Positions 35,462-47,249 of a stretch of DNA of 64,000 bases are shown one piece after another. The notes beneath the pieces are model-generated. The model was not told the DNA's origin and made no database searches. It was given only the letters and a program-made list of their open reading frames with translations. The stretch's first letter is position 1, and every line of letters starts with the position of its first letter. Where the stretch lies: assembly GCF_021018895.1 (NCBI RefSeq), contig NC_079376.1, positions 26,479,501 to 26,543,500 on the forward strand, written 5' to 3'. The translations under genes and the position numbers were made by a program. The stretch comes from Seriola aureovittata (Eukaryota > Chordata > Actinopteri > Carangiformes > Carangidae).

Positions 35462-36114
35462 CTGCCAAGCGAATTGAGATATACAAACAGACAAGTTGTC
35501 TCTTTAGTGGTTAAGTCATTTATTATTATAAAAAAGGCCATGTAAATGATTCTGACTGACTACATGTCTTCTGGCATGACAAAAGGCACAATAAAGATTT
35601 TCTATCTTTTTGTAAGTGAGATCCTGTATTTGTCTGTCTAGATGCACATGTGGTCTACTGTATGTCTTCAGCAAACTTCATTCAGATTCATTCAGCTAAA
35701 TGTCTTTGGATGTGGCACAATATCATCAAACGTGTATGAGACAATGTGAGTTTAAATGTCACACAAAGTTATCTCTGTATCACTGATATTGTTGAACTAC
35801 TGTCATGACATTACTGTCATTGTGTGTTAAGGTGAACAAAGTCTCCGTCTCTTTTTATATTGAAGAGACACAAAAAGAAAGACAATGAGAGCATATTAAA
35901 TTTGTACAAGGTAGGAAAGACAGGAGGAAAAAGGAATGATGAAGAGGGAGAGATAAGAAAAGGAAGGAAAAGACAAAAACAAAACTAAATACATATTCCA
36001 TTATCTCTCACCTGTACTAATGAATAGAGGGATTAAAAGGAATTCAAAAAAGATTGTCACAGTCCCACTATGTCTTCCTATGTTTTTTCCTTCTCCTGTT
36101 TGTCTTCCCTTCCC

Positions 36115-36115
<1 letters not shown>

Positions 36116-36153
<38 letters not shown>

Positions 36154-36184
36154 GTGTGTATGTGTCTGTGTCTGTGTCTGTGTG
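36116..36184. repeat. (GT)n microsatellite
   Basis: GT array of about 18 units followed by GTAGGTGTGTATGTGTCTGT-type variants. Confidence 0.95.
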
Positions 36185-37591
36185 TTTCCCCTTACATTAG
36201 GTTGCCCCAATAAATTCCCTTGCACAGTTATTGCTGGTGTGTTTTGTCTCTGCTGTGGGGTCCCACATCAGTTTTGACAAAGACGTAACAATAATACTGA
36301 ATTTTGCCTCAGCTGAAATGACAATGTACTGTAAATGACAGAAAGAAGAAGAAGAAAACAGACAGAGGGATGATGTTTTCCTCCATGATGACCATTTGTT
36401 CTTTTTGATGTTGAAGATGGCTGCTCAGTTCTACATGTGAGTTTCAGTGTAACCTCAAAGGCTTCTGCTTGATGCAAGTCAACAGGCCTTAATTATGGTG
36501 CAAAGTGGACTGCAAGCTTACACACACATAGTTAAATCAGGATGTGCACAATCTGCACGAGTACAGGATATTACATGATTGAAATTAACAACTGAAATAC
36601 TTTTTATAAGGTTCCAAAATCTGATTAGAAGCACAAATAATGTACTAATTTCCCCCGTTAATGAAGCTTAGAGAAGTTGATCTTTTTTTATCCAATATAA
36701 TATTAAAATTACATTAAAATGTAAACGTCTCAGAGGGAGTCATTTATATGTCTGGATTGTCAGAACATATCATCAACACAAACCATTCAGAGATTTTTTT
36801 CTCTCTTAAAGACAGGGAAACCAAAACCACTTATACGTTCAACTGGGAGGGTCAAAGGTCATTGACCAGGAGTCAGTGAGCAGCCAGAGAAAGATCAAGG
36901 AGGATATTCGCATCTGACACCATCACACTGAGACCATTTTTATATACAGTACCTCCACCTGTTATCATGTGATTGAAGTTCATTGAGCTCATCTTAAAGG
37001 TTACAGCATGACACCTGAACCAGCTCCATGACAACTGAAAAACTCAATCTGCCGATAAAGGAAAAATCAAGGAAATGGAACGTGATTATAATTCAAGGTC
37101 CAAGCTAACTTTATCAAATAGGTTTTGTAAGAAACATTGCGCTGTACTGGTTATACTGAACATACTGTATTTTCAAACTGCTCGCCACTAACACAAAGTG
37201 TTTATACAGAACATATAAAATATTTTCTTACAGTATCTGCTCGTGCCACCTGAAGCTTTTTGATTGTTTTCACGGTTGTGTTTAGGAAACTCAAAACACT
37301 TCATTAAAGTTGAGGAAATATGGTGGTCTTGGTTAAATATCTATCATTTGAAACATGGGGAGGGACACACTAGGTTTAATAGTATAGTATAGTATAATTG
37401 CATGCCATACCCTCCTCTTTTTTCCCTTGTGTCCTGTCAGCACACACACCAAAAATGTATTGGTAAAGTATTGACAATTGATTAATAAAAATCCAATAAT
37501 TAAATTTGAAGTTAATTCTCTAAAACAGCAAACTGTGTAAAAAGAAAGACCATCAAAACTTGTTATAGTCTTGTATATGTATTTCTCCACC

Positions 37592-37680
<89 letters not shown>

Positions 37681-37687
37681 TGTGTGT
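37592..37687. repeat. Long (GT)n microsatellite
   Basis: About 43 perfect GT units followed by a short GAGTGTGTGTG end. It is the longest uninterrupted dinucleotide array in the window and is likely polymorphic. Confidence 0.97.
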
Positions 37688-37891
37688 GACAGCAGCACTG
37701 TCAGAGCTGTCAGTCCAGATAAACAGAGAGTTAACAGACACAGAGTGAGACAGACAGCTAGTCAACATCCAGGCACAGATAAACTGTTCTCTGTCTGTCC
37801 ATTTCTGTCTCATGCCCACAGGAAGTGATGTGAACTCACAACACTGATGCAGCAAACAGTATTTGCTTCAACTACATTATCCTCTACCCAC

Positions 37892-37955
37892 AGACACACA
37901 CACACACACACACACAAAAAAAAAAAACCATAAAAAAAAAAAAAGAAAAGAAAAT
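37892..37955. repeat. (CA)n followed by poly(A)
   Basis: CA array (37893-37916) running into two poly(A) blocks separated by CCATAAA. Confidence 0.9.
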
Positions 37956-38017
37956 TTGTCCCAAACAGGCTGTTTTGTGGTTTGGTGAAAAAAGGACAAA
38001 GACATAAAGTAGACATA

Positions 38018-38055
38018 CAGTGGGGTCCAAAAGTCTGAGACCACTTTCAAGTGGT
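38018..38055 (+). mobile_element. Tc1/mariner-like terminus fragment
   Basis: ACAGTGGGGTCCAAAAGTCT followed by GAGACCACTTTCAAG is the terminal sequence of a vertebrate Tc1/mariner-type transposon. No matching right end or transposase was seen before the LINE fragment at about 38440. It is a truncated remnant. Confidence 0.55.
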
Positions 38056-38439
38056 ACTTGTAACATCACTTGTTAACATGATATACAGACTTTAAAAGCT
38101 GATACAAACAGCTTGGGATTGTGGCAGCCATATTTTCAATCTGTGTTCATATACTGACTCTCTATCTTCATACATATCTTGTTAAAAAACACTGAATAAA
38201 GCAGTTTCACATTTAAAGTCAGTGTTTCACTGATGCTCATTGGCAGAGAGGGAGTACCTTGAAATTGAAACTGCTTACCTTTGTTTCTTTAATAACTTAT
38301 GAACCAGACGTTGAGCAGGTTTTTGACTCTTCATTCCACTCCACAGAACACAACACAGTCAATATTGAGTGTAAAAATCACACACTGGTTACATAATCAA
38401 CCAGACAAAACAAAAAAGAGCACAGCGCCATAACCAATT

Positions 38440-38870
38440 CTCCTGGTGAAGCTATCAATGAAGTCAGCATGGCATCCACAGCCAGCTTCTTAGAGACCCA
38501 TCGAAAAGCACTTTCTACTGACTTTAAGACAATTATACCAACACTCGAGACACAACGAGGACTACAGAGTCCTACAGGAGACTGGGCCTTTGCCATTAGG
38601 GCCCCTAAACTTTGGAACAACCTAATAGAGGAGATCAGCCTTGCAGAGTCAGTTCCCCGTTTTATCTCACTTCTTAAGACACACTATCATGAAAAAAGCT
38701 TTTATTGTGTGATGTCTTTAATTTCATTCATTTGTGTTTCACTTCGATTTGTTTAATGTTTGTATTGGTTTCATGTGAAGCACTTTGTTATTTCTATTGA
38801 AAAGTGCTATACAAATAAACTATAATAACAATAATAATCATTATTATTATTACCATTATTATCATTACAG
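38440..38870 (+). mobile_element. LINE 3' end (C-terminal reverse-transcriptase tail and 3' UTR)
   Basis: A 95-codon frame contains 'GDWAFAIRAPKLWNNLIEEI' and 'ESVPRFISLLKTHY'. This is the typical C-terminal segment of fish LINE proteins ('R-A-P-x-LWN-x-LP', 'F-x-S-x-LKTH'). The 3' UTR ends 'AAGCACTTTGTTATTTCTAT', then 'TGAAAAGTGCTATACAAATAA', and passes into an imperfect ATTATT tail (about 38822-38872). Everything upstream is missing (5' truncation). Confidence 0.75.
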
Positions 38871-38879
38871 TCCAGAGGT

Positions 38880-39885
38880 AATACTAAGAGGAGATGGCAG
38901 AGATTCTGCTGCTGTTTCCTGCCAGGCTTACCATAATAACAACGGAGGCAGGAAGGAAAATATTTTCCTCGGTTCATGAGGTTAAGGACTATTTATAATA
39001 CATCATTCCAGATATTGACTATAAGGCACTTTTTTTTAACCTCCATCAAATGCTTGTTGGACTAGCGATGCTAACCAGATATCCACTTTCTTTTATTCAG
39101 TTTCTTCTTCTTCCTACTAACTGTTACTACTGAGATACCCAGTGAAATAGCCACATGTATTGACTGTGTGGACTGTGGGGCTAGCAGTGTCACAGACAGG
39201 TACTTGTATCTGGGGTGCTTTGCTGAGCTGGTTTGCAACCTGGATTCTCATAGCCCAGAGGCACCAGCCATGTTCTTATTTTTTCTTTTTCACTAACAGA
39301 CATGTAAAGTAATGAAACGATTTGTCCTCTTTTGTTTCCACTGACTCTATGCCAAAGCCTTTTAGTACTTCCATTTGAGAAATGAGCTTAGTAGTGAGCT
39401 GATGACAAATTAAAAATTTTATAATATGTGTATGTAATTCTAAAGCGTTATCTGATACTAGAGATAAAAACAAAGTAAGCTTAGTACTGAACTAACACCT
39501 TGATAGGAAGTTTTATTTACATTTTTTTCCCAATGCTTTGATGGGAGGTAGGGCCTATTTGCAAAGAAGTAACTTTGTGAAGTAAATTAATGACTGTGAT
39601 TGAACCATTACCCGGGTTCAGCTCAGAACTCAACTAACATTATTATATACTCTTGGTTTTTTATTTGAATCTCTTTGTTTTCTAATATTGTTTTTTTCAC
39701 TATTTTATGGTCATTTCATTGTCACTATTACCAACAACAGGTATGAGCTACAGTATTTACTATTTTTGAATGGGAATAATAGGTAAATATATATAATTTC
39801 CATTGATTTGTCACCTGTCTGTACATAGGTGTAAATGCAATATGTTCTTTATGTACGGTACATACACCTCTGGTTCAGCTTTTTA
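38880..39885. other. No gene seen
   Basis: AT-rich DNA; frames of up to 65 codons lack any support. Confidence 0.4.
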
Positions 39886-40176
39886 TTATTAGTGCCACGG
39901 GTGCTCATCTCCGAGGCACTCCTCTACAGCTAGAATAGCTGAGAGGAGTGCCTCAGGGCGGTTTTATTATTCTTCCGCCAAATTTTTGCGCGTAACTCGT
40001 CCCGCAGCTTTGAGAAAACCCCGGTAATATACACAAGAAAATGCTATAAAATCATCATATATCAATATTTTTTTCTGCTTTTTTTTGCATACATCTCTTA
40101 AACCACTTCAGTTCTGCTCAAACCTACAATGTTTATTAGTTTTCAGGATTTTAACCCTTTAAATGCCCGTTTGAGA
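39886..40176 (-). mobile_element. Repeat family B, inverted and internally deleted copy
   Basis: The reverse complement of this block equals two separate parts of family B copy 1 joined together. One is the right end (about 49000-49165, including the terminal hairpin and 'AGTGCCA' end). The other is the segment at about 47480-47615 ('GGGCATTTAAAGGGTTAAAA', 'GAACTGAAGTGGTTTAAGAG', 'GATATATGATGATTTTATAG'). About 1.4 kb of interior is missing at the join, close to 'CTATAAAATC/CCCGGTAATATA'. Strong hairpin at 39913-39954. It behaves like a MITE derived from the longer element. Confidence 0.7.
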
Positions 40177-40399
40177 AAACACGAGTAAATCCTTTAGTAG
40201 AATTGTTCCTGAACCAGCGGGGTCAGGATCTGCATGCATCTGCCCACAGTTGTCACCCTGCTCCACTCTGCACCACTTGTCTATACCACTTTGATTATAT
40301 CAGAGCCACAGTGTAAACATGTTGATACTGATGATTCATAATAACGAATATTTATACCTCATTTATACCACTGCCAACTACTGTATTTATTTTAGCATA

Positions 40400-42664
40400 T
40401 TCATGTGACATCATCCACGAGACTGATGTGAGAGTACAGACCTAGCACCCTGATGCATTCATTGCAATATCGGGGGATTTTAACCATGTCACTCCCACCT
40501 TTCACCTGTCTGGCTTCACTCAGTATGTTGACTGTCCCACAAAGGAAAATAAGACACTGGATCTGTTGTATGCAAATGTCAAGGAGGCCTACACTGCTTC
40601 TGCTCTACTACCACTTAGCAGATCAGATCATAATCTGGTCTTCTTACAAACCCTGTGTACTGAGGCAGGTTGCAACCACTTGCTCATTCAGGAACTGCAC
40701 CCTGGAGGACAGTGAGTATCTAAAACACTGTTTTGAGTGCACAGATTAGAATGTACTGTTGGAGTCACAGGAAAATGATAAAAGAAATGACTCTGACCTT
40801 GATAGAATGGTTGAAAGTACCACAGAATATATTGACTTCTGTATGGACACTGTAATACCAGCAAGGACTGTACACTGCTTTCCAAACAACAAACGCCTGG
40901 ATCACCAGTAACATCAAGACCCCCCTCAACCAGAAAAAGGAGGCCTTCAGGGATGGAGACAGGGAGGAGCTCAGGTGTGTGAGACATGAGATGAAGAGGA
41001 GATTAAGCAGGTGAAGGAGGACTACAAAAAGAAAGTGGAGAGAAAGCTGCAACACAACACCAGAGAGGTGTGGAAGAGGATGAGGACCATCACTGGCTGT
41101 AAAGAGAAGAACAGCCAGGCAACATCAGGTGATGTGGAAAAGGCCAGTGAGTTCAACCTGTTCTACAAGAGGTTTGACACAGCCTCCCACTGCTTCAGCT
41201 GCAGCTTCTCCTACGGCATCTCCTCCACAACCTGACACTGCAGCTACAACTCCCTCCACACTGGGGTCAAGTCTCCTGTCCTTTACAGCGGAGGAGGTAA
41301 GGGGGGAGCTCAAGAGGCTATGTCCTGTAAAGGCAACAGGCCCGGATGGTGTGTGTCCAAGGCTGTTAAAAGGACTGTGCAGCCCAGCTGGCGGAGCATC
41401 TCCAGAGGATCTTCAACTTAAGCCTTCAAACAGGGAGGGTCTCGGTCCTGTGGAAAACATCATGTCTGGTTCTGGTACCTAAAGTAGGACAACTGGCTGA
41501 GATAAATGATTACAGACCGCTGGCCCTCACATCACATGTCATGAAGACCCTGGAGCAGCTGTTTCTCCACCTTCTGAAGCCACAGGTTGAACATGCACTA
41601 GACCCCCTACAGTTCGCCTACAAGGAAAATATTGGAGTGGATGATGCTGTCCTTTACATGCACCACTGGGCCATTCTTACTTGGGTGAGCCAGGTGGTTA
41701 CATGAGGATTATGTTTTTTAGTGCATTTAACACCATCCAACCCCCCATCCTTAAAGACAAGCTGGAAGGGATGGGGGTGGATCCCTGCTTCAAATCCTGG
41801 ATTGTGGATTACCTGACAAGATGACCACAGTACATCAGGCTGGGTAACTGTGTCTCAGGGACAGTGATGAGCAGCACTGGGGCTCCACAGGGGACTGTTC
41901 TGGCTCTGTTCCTGTTCACCCTGTATACGGTGGACTTTAAATACAACTCTGAGTCCTGCCACATCCAGAAATACTCAAATGACACAGCTATTGTGGCGCG
42001 TATCAGGAATGGGCAGGAAGAGGAGTACAGGGATTTGATGATGGCCTTCAGTGAATGGAGCGACAAGAACTGCCTCCTTCTGAACACCTCCAAGACCAAG
42101 GAAATGGTCATCGACTTTCGGAGGTGTGGGCCCACCCTTCAGCCAGTCAACATTCAAGGTAAGGACATTGAGGTGGTGCACACTTATAAATACCCAAGTG
42201 TGCACCTGGACAGTAAACTGGACTGGTCCCTGAACATGAATGCAATCTACCGGAAGGGGCAGAGCTGGCTCTTTTTCCTCAAGAAGCTCAGGTCCTTTGA
42301 CGTTTGCAGTGAAATGCTGCACATGTTTTATCAGTCAGTGGTGGCCAGTGTATTCTTTTAATCTGCAATCTGCTGGGGCAACAGTATGTCAGACAGAAGC
42401 AGCTACAGCTGCAGCAAACGTGTCATCTCACTCCGCTGCAGAACAGAGAGGTTCAAGAGATCCTTTTTTCCCACTGCCATCAGGCTATACAACACATCAG
42501 CCAAAGGAAGTGGACTAATCTAATAATTATTGTTCATTTGTTATTAACTGTTTTTATTATTATCATTATTATCATAATTATTATTATCAACAATGAGCTA
42601 ATGGGCACATTCATTTCTCCTAGGGGATAAATAAAGTATGTATGTATGTATGTATGTATGTATG

Positions 42665-42719
<55 letters not shown>
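40400..42719 (+). mobile_element. L2-like LINE, 5'-truncated, with reverse transcriptase (broken)
   Basis: Order of pieces: end of the APE endonuclease ('AISGDFNHV', about 40460; 'ENKTLDLLYANV', about 40540; 'SRSDHN', about 40620), a basic linker region (40980-41090), then the RT. RT blocks seen: 'CPVKATGPDGVCPRLLK' (about 41320), 'NDYRPLALTS' (about 41505), 'DPLQFAY' (about 41600), 'GAPQGTVLALFLFTLYT' (about 41880). The catalytic motif at 41972-41983 reads YSND instead of YxDD. The thumb ('VVHTYKYPSVHLDSKLDWS', about 42175) and terminal 'FKRSFFP' follow. The 3' UTR ends ATAAATAAAGT and a (TATG)n(TATC)n tail. Frameshifts, stops and the D-to-N change make it inactive. Confidence 0.9.
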
Positions 42720-42720
42720 A
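42637..42720. repeat. (TATG)n(TATC)n tetranucleotide tail of the LINE
   Basis: About 8 TATG units followed by about 13 TATC units, placed directly after ATAAATAAAG. It is best explained as the expanded 3' tail of the LINE. Confidence 0.95.
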
Positions 42721-42879
42721 TTCATATCTATCCTTAATAAGCATCATCAACATCTTAAGCATTGTCTGACCAAGTTTGAGGTGGGTGTACTTAACCCTCT
42801 AAGAGAAGTACATCACAGTACTTTATAGAACTGACAAGCCACACTTATACCCAATTCTAATATAAAAGCTACTCATTAG

Positions 42880-43328
42880 TATAGACATGTGTGCAAAGTT
42901 TTTGAACAACCTAAAAGCCTCAAGGTCTTCGAAAATTTAAAATCGCAATACAATCGAAATACAAAAAAGCCCGCTTCCTGTCCTGCCAAAATTTTTTGAA
43001 GAATATGGATTAAATCCTTTATTATGTGTCCAATCATACCACCAAATTTCGTAAACATCCGAGCACCTTTTTCCCCGACCCGGCCCTACATTTGGGGGCG
43101 CTATGGAGCCTGCTGACCACGCCCGAGCCCGATCACCATTGCATTTTGCGATTTTTGAATCCTTGAGGTGTGTGAAAATTTTCGTGACTTTTCAGGCATG
43201 GGAAAGCCCTCAAAAATCAATCATTCCAGCAGAATAATAATCTTTCCAAGAACGACAGGTTCCTTGTACCTCCGGTGCCAAGGTGCCCGCTGGGCCCTGG
43301 CACACTTGGTGCTTGTGCCCCAATAAAT
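42880..43328. repeat. Teleost interspersed repeat
   Basis: Contains 'CCACCAAATTTCGTAAACAT', 'GGGGGCGCTATGGAGCC', 'GCATTTTGCGATTTTT', and 'AGAACGACAGGTTCCTTGTACCTCCGGTGCC...GGGCCCTGGCAC'. This combination is characteristic of an abundant fish repeat whose copies end in 'TTCGGTGCTCGGGCCC'-type words. No reading frame. Class not assigned. Confidence 0.5.
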
Positions 43329-43837
43329 TAATATATAAACAAAAAGATCTGTGCCCTGATGCCATCTGATGATCTGCAGGCTCAGTCAACGTCTATATGG
43401 TAAACAACAAAGCCAACTCCAAGCAGAATATCAATCTAGCTTAGCAATATAAAAAAGTTGATACTTCTGCATGGATGTATGTGAACCAGCATTTAGCAGC
43501 TCTCAGTAGCATTGCACATTATGGTAATTCAGCAACAGCTTCATCCTCCTCACATGGTATAGCAGCCACTTGGGTCTTATTGTAAACTGCTCAATATAAA
43601 TCTGACACTACTTCCTGTAGTGAGCATGCACTTAAACATAATTAGTTAATGCAGAACAGTTGCACATGATATATTTGGTAGAAAACTGGGTTGTAGCATA
43701 AATCCTTTCTCCAACAACTGGCGTAAGGAAGCTTACTTTTGAAATATAATATGCTAAGGTGTTCCTGCACGGCCACAGAATCAATGTCAATGTTGTTTTG
43801 ATTCTGCTTTTACATAAATATTAATTACAATCATTTT

Positions 43838-43932
43838 TTCTGATTAATGTAATTGTAACAGGTTACAATTACATTTATTTTTTGATTTAAATATGTAATC
43901 CCGTTACATGTAACTAGTTTCCCCCAACACAC
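43838..43932. mobile_element. MITE-like terminus with 'GTTACATGTAAC' words
   Basis: The reverse complement begins TGTTGGGGGAAACTAGTTAC, then ATGTAACGGGATTACAT, matching the end structure of a common fish DNA element. The inverted pair 'GTAACAGGTTAC' lies near 43855. Only this short terminal part is present. Confidence 0.4.
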
Positions 43933-44520
43933 TCAGCCCCCCTCCTTTACAAATAACAGAGGGCTGGGTGTTCTGAAGTGCTCTGCTGAATCGTGCTTGG
44001 GGAATAACAATTAGTAGCAATTATAGGAGGTTGGTTAGCAGGCCTCACAGCTGTCAGCAGGACACAGAGAAGGCGACAGTGCTCTCATTTGCATCTGAAA
44101 GCTTCAATAAGGACATATTGTATTGCGAGTGGTGCGATAATAGGCCGCGCAAAAGGCAACGCAAATGCAGTTGGGGGGAGGTGGAATCTGTGCTGGTGAT
44201 TTTTCTTTTCCCCTCAGTGTAGTAGAGAGCTGGCAGAAAGGTTTCATTCAGCAGCCAACATATATTAGAAAACTGTGGGCAGCCACAGAATGTCAGAATC
44301 TACTGTAAGATCTGATAATAGCATTTTTATTCTGAACAGTAGAAGAATGCAATTGTGCTCAGCACAGTAAATGAACTGCACTAAACAAATGTACATGTTG
44401 ACTAGTAGGTATTCTATTTTTAGGTTTTTCTTCAGACAATGTGACAATCAAACCTGCTTTACACAGTGATAAAAGTGGGTGGAGCTTGAACTATTCTCCC
44501 AGGCTGTATTTTTTCATTCA
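43933..44520. other. Unique sequence, possible conserved non-coding element
   Basis: At about 44055-44180 the composition changes to balanced GC with several CpGs and an octamer-like ATTTGCAT. No splice-supported frame was found. A regulatory role is only a guess. Confidence 0.25.
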
Positions 44521-44521
44521 T

Positions 44522-45019
44522 ACACTAAAGCTTGGTTTATACTTCTGCAGAGAATTGACGCAGAGCTGACGCAAATGCAAGAGGCCTACACCACTGTGAG
44601 CATTTTTACTTGTGCACTGGTGTGTCTGCATAACTCTGCAATTACACTGCTAGATGGTAGTTGGTGGTGGGGTTCTATGCCACTGTATGTGTGTTTCAAA
44701 CAATGGAGACTGCAACTGAGCCGATCATGTTAGAGCTGGAGATGATAAACGTTGCACAACAGTTACGTTTACTGAAATGACTGCAATGCAGAAAATAGAG
44801 AAGACGTGTGTATGACCATTGAAATCACAGAGGCAGAAACGATGAGTTTTTTCTGCCTCTCTGGCCACTTAGAGACATGGGCGAGACATGCTACCAAGCA
44901 GACAAATCACAGTTGCCACGACGTGTACTTACATTCGAGGGAGGTGCATATCAGGCTGCAGTGATGGGTACATGACTACACCTTACCTAAAGCATTGACT
45001 CAACAAACCAGGCCTTAAA
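44522..45019. mobile_element. MITE with 'AAGCYTGGTTTATAC' inverted ends, Harbinger-like
   Basis: Left end ACTAAAGCTTGGTTTATACT. The reverse complement of the right end is CTTTAAGGCCTGGTTTGTTG. The interior has a 25-codon frame from 44703 ('METATEPIMLELEM...'), resembling the start of a protein carried by PIF/Harbinger-type elements of fish, immediately followed by a stop. Length (about 500 bp) and absence of transposase fit a non-autonomous derivative. The superfamily assignment is tentative. Confidence 0.5.
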
Positions 45020-45532
45020 GAGCACATCAAGGACTGAGGCCCTGATAGCTAAAATGTTACAATCCTAGTGGTTGGCAGTTATATGGTGATAATTATATAT
45101 CATGATATAGTAATTTCTTCTGAAAAGTCGATTGGAAGAAATTTTTTAAGATTAAATGGAGAAGAATGAACACATATCTGGACAGTGATGGACAAATCAT
45201 TGGAAGGCATATTCAATACATAAATACTTTTCCAGTGTAACACCTTTTTTTAGGACAAGTGGAGTTTCATTCATTCAGGGCACTGGTTTTCTGATATCTG
45301 CCTGAAAAAAACTTTACCAGGCACCAGGCAAATTAATAGATTCACAAAATTATGGTCAAAATTAGTTTCTTATGTACAACAGTCATGGCCAGACTCTATG
45401 GAGATTGCAAAAGAATAGACCGTTGGTGTGATTTTTTTTTTCTTGTTTTCCCCCATACTGTCAAAAGGTCAAAAGGTCTCCTAATATATTCTGTATGTGT
45501 ATATGTATGTTTCTGTCTTAAAATTTAAATTG

Positions 45533-45672
45533 CTGAAGCTGAAGCAATGCTGAAGTAGCTCAAGCAATTGCTGAAGCAACACTGAAGTAGCTAAAGCAAC
45601 TCCTGCAAGCAATGCTGAAGTAGCTGAAACAACTACTGAAGCAATGCTGGAGTATCTGAAGCAATGGCTGAA
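45533..45672. repeat. Tandem repeat of ~21-bp 'CTGAAGCAATGCTGAAGTAG' words
   Basis: Six to seven imperfect units built from CTGAAGYARYRCTGAAGTAGCT. The same word type occurs at about 12130-12195 in family A copy 1, so this array belongs to family A. Confidence 0.8.
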
Positions 45673-46209
45673 GATTCAAAGCAGAATTTGTAAACTGGAG
45701 GTTGAATGGCATGAAAGAAATTTTTGGCACAATGCTAAAATGGTTGAAAAAGCAGCTCATATTTACTGAGGTACAGTGCTATGAAAAATTAGATGCCAGA
45801 ATGTTAAACTGAAGAAGCCAGTTAGTCCATTAGCTGCAAAAGCTGATAACTGAAACACCAAATTATTTACTGCCAAAGGTGAAGTAGGAATAAAATGCCT
45901 CAAAACTGTGAAAGAAATCATTTGTGTTCGTAACCGAAAGATGAACTACATCCTAAACAGTTGAAAGTTTTTCAACAGTTACACTAGACAAAAATTGCTC
46001 CCAGTTGTGAAGTTTTTAAATTTTGTAGAAATATACAGTCCAATCTGACCTAAAAACAGTTGAAGGACTGAGTGTAAAGAGTCTAAATACAGTATATTCT
46101 GACCTGAGAACAGTTTGAAGGACTGAGTGTAAGGAGTCTAAATACAGTACAAGCTGACTTGAGAACAGTTACAAGGACTTAGTGTAAGGAGTCTAAATAC
46201 AGTGTGTAT

Positions 46210-46245
<36 letters not shown>

Positions 46246-46266
46246 AGAGTTTGGCTGTGTATGAGT

Positions 46267-46313
<47 letters not shown>

Positions 46314-46490
46314 TGTGGTTTGCTGTGTTTGTAAACATCATAGAGATCAAAGAGTCTCTTAATGAACAATATCCCTCAGCTGTGTCTAGCTGGAAGACCT
46401 GACTCAGAGCTGAGTGGGATTTTGGCTCAGCGAGCCTCTTAAACAACTGCTATTTATGAATAAACGGTAACTCCTATCAGAACCATGAGC
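45673..46490 (+). repeat. Repeat family A, copy 2, tandem-bearing part
   Basis: Continues family A between the 21-bp array and the body. It includes a ~54-bp tandem repeat of three units at 46035-46203 ('CTGACCTGAGAACAGTT', 'GGACTGAGTGTAAGGAGTCT', 'AAATACAGT') and a compound GT array at 46205-46318. No coding potential. Confidence 0.5.
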
Positions 46491-47249
46491 AGACCATGAG
46501 CAGCACAAGAGCTTTGTGCACAGAATATGTGGGTTTGGTGTTTCTAGAGCCAAAAATGTGGAAAAAGGAGTGAGTTACAAAAAAGGGTCAGTTCTGCTTT
46601 TCTTGGGAAATGAGCGCCTGATTTTATATGACAGTCTATGGGAGAGTTGGAAAGCTCTGTGCTTAGATAGGACCATTGTATTAAATAGGACAAATTTGTT
46701 TACAAACCGGGAAGAAATGATGTGTGAAGACTGAAATATGTGGCCAGGGCCATTTAATCAGAAAATTTTGAGACCGGTTTAAGACCTTCTCCTCATTCTA
46801 GAAGTGATGTAACCCACACTAGCCCTGAACATTCCACGGAATACACACCGATTACAAATTCAAAAATCATCAGAAAAAGACATAAAACTTAAACTGTAAT
46901 AGTTTAAAAACAGTAACAGATAACAAAAAGTTGAATAATAGTATAATAGCTGAAAGCCTTGTGAACATTTGAAAGTTTGACTGAAGTCTCTTGCTCAAAG
47001 TATGTAGATGTAGTTGAAGTTCAAAGAGCAGAACGTTTTAAAGGATTTGAACATTGTGTTAATTCATTTGAATGACAAAAAAACATAGCAGAAAAAGCTT
47101 AATTTTTCCAAAATTATAAATAGTAGAAAAAAGTTGAATACATCCAATAATCACCAGAAGAAGCTGAACATTTTGATAGTTGAACAGTTTCTCTCGCACA
47201 TAGTATGAAGAAGTAGGTAGAGACTGAAAACAGGACAGAAGAAAAATAA
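46490..47249 (+). repeat. Repeat family A, copy 2, body
   Basis: Homologous to 11325-12000 and to the reverse complement of 60180-60739. Words in common include 'GGTGTTTCTAGAGCCAAAAA', 'GGAGTGAGTTA', 'GTCTATGGGAGAG', 'GGAATACACACC', and 'ATAGCTGAAAGCCTTG'. It ends 'GACAGAAGAAAAATAAG', immediately before the first base of family B copy 1 (47250). Confidence 0.65.

Larger units (their letters stand above)
35462..38017. other. ADCK1 intron sequence, no exon found
   Basis: If the gene continues on the minus strand this is intronic. I looked for minus-strand peptides expected upstream in ADCK1 (for example around 'LGAGDLYPLF' and 'LLDHGLYQ') and saw none. A purine-rich run lies at about 35920-35990, and three GT/CA arrays are listed separately. 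Confidence 0.4.

Noticed and set aside
35462..35494. N-terminal extension of the ADCK1 exon frame up to a Met codon
   Set aside because: It lies beyond the acceptor CTTGGCAG at 35462 and has no similarity to ADCK1; it is intron read-through.
38378..38620. Minus-strand 80-codon hydrophobic ORF
   Set aside because: It is the antisense shadow of the LINE C-terminal frame at 38469-38756.
45533..45672. Possible CRISPR-like array
   Set aside because: The units are adjacent with no spacers, and this is animal DNA; it is a plain tandem repeat within family A.
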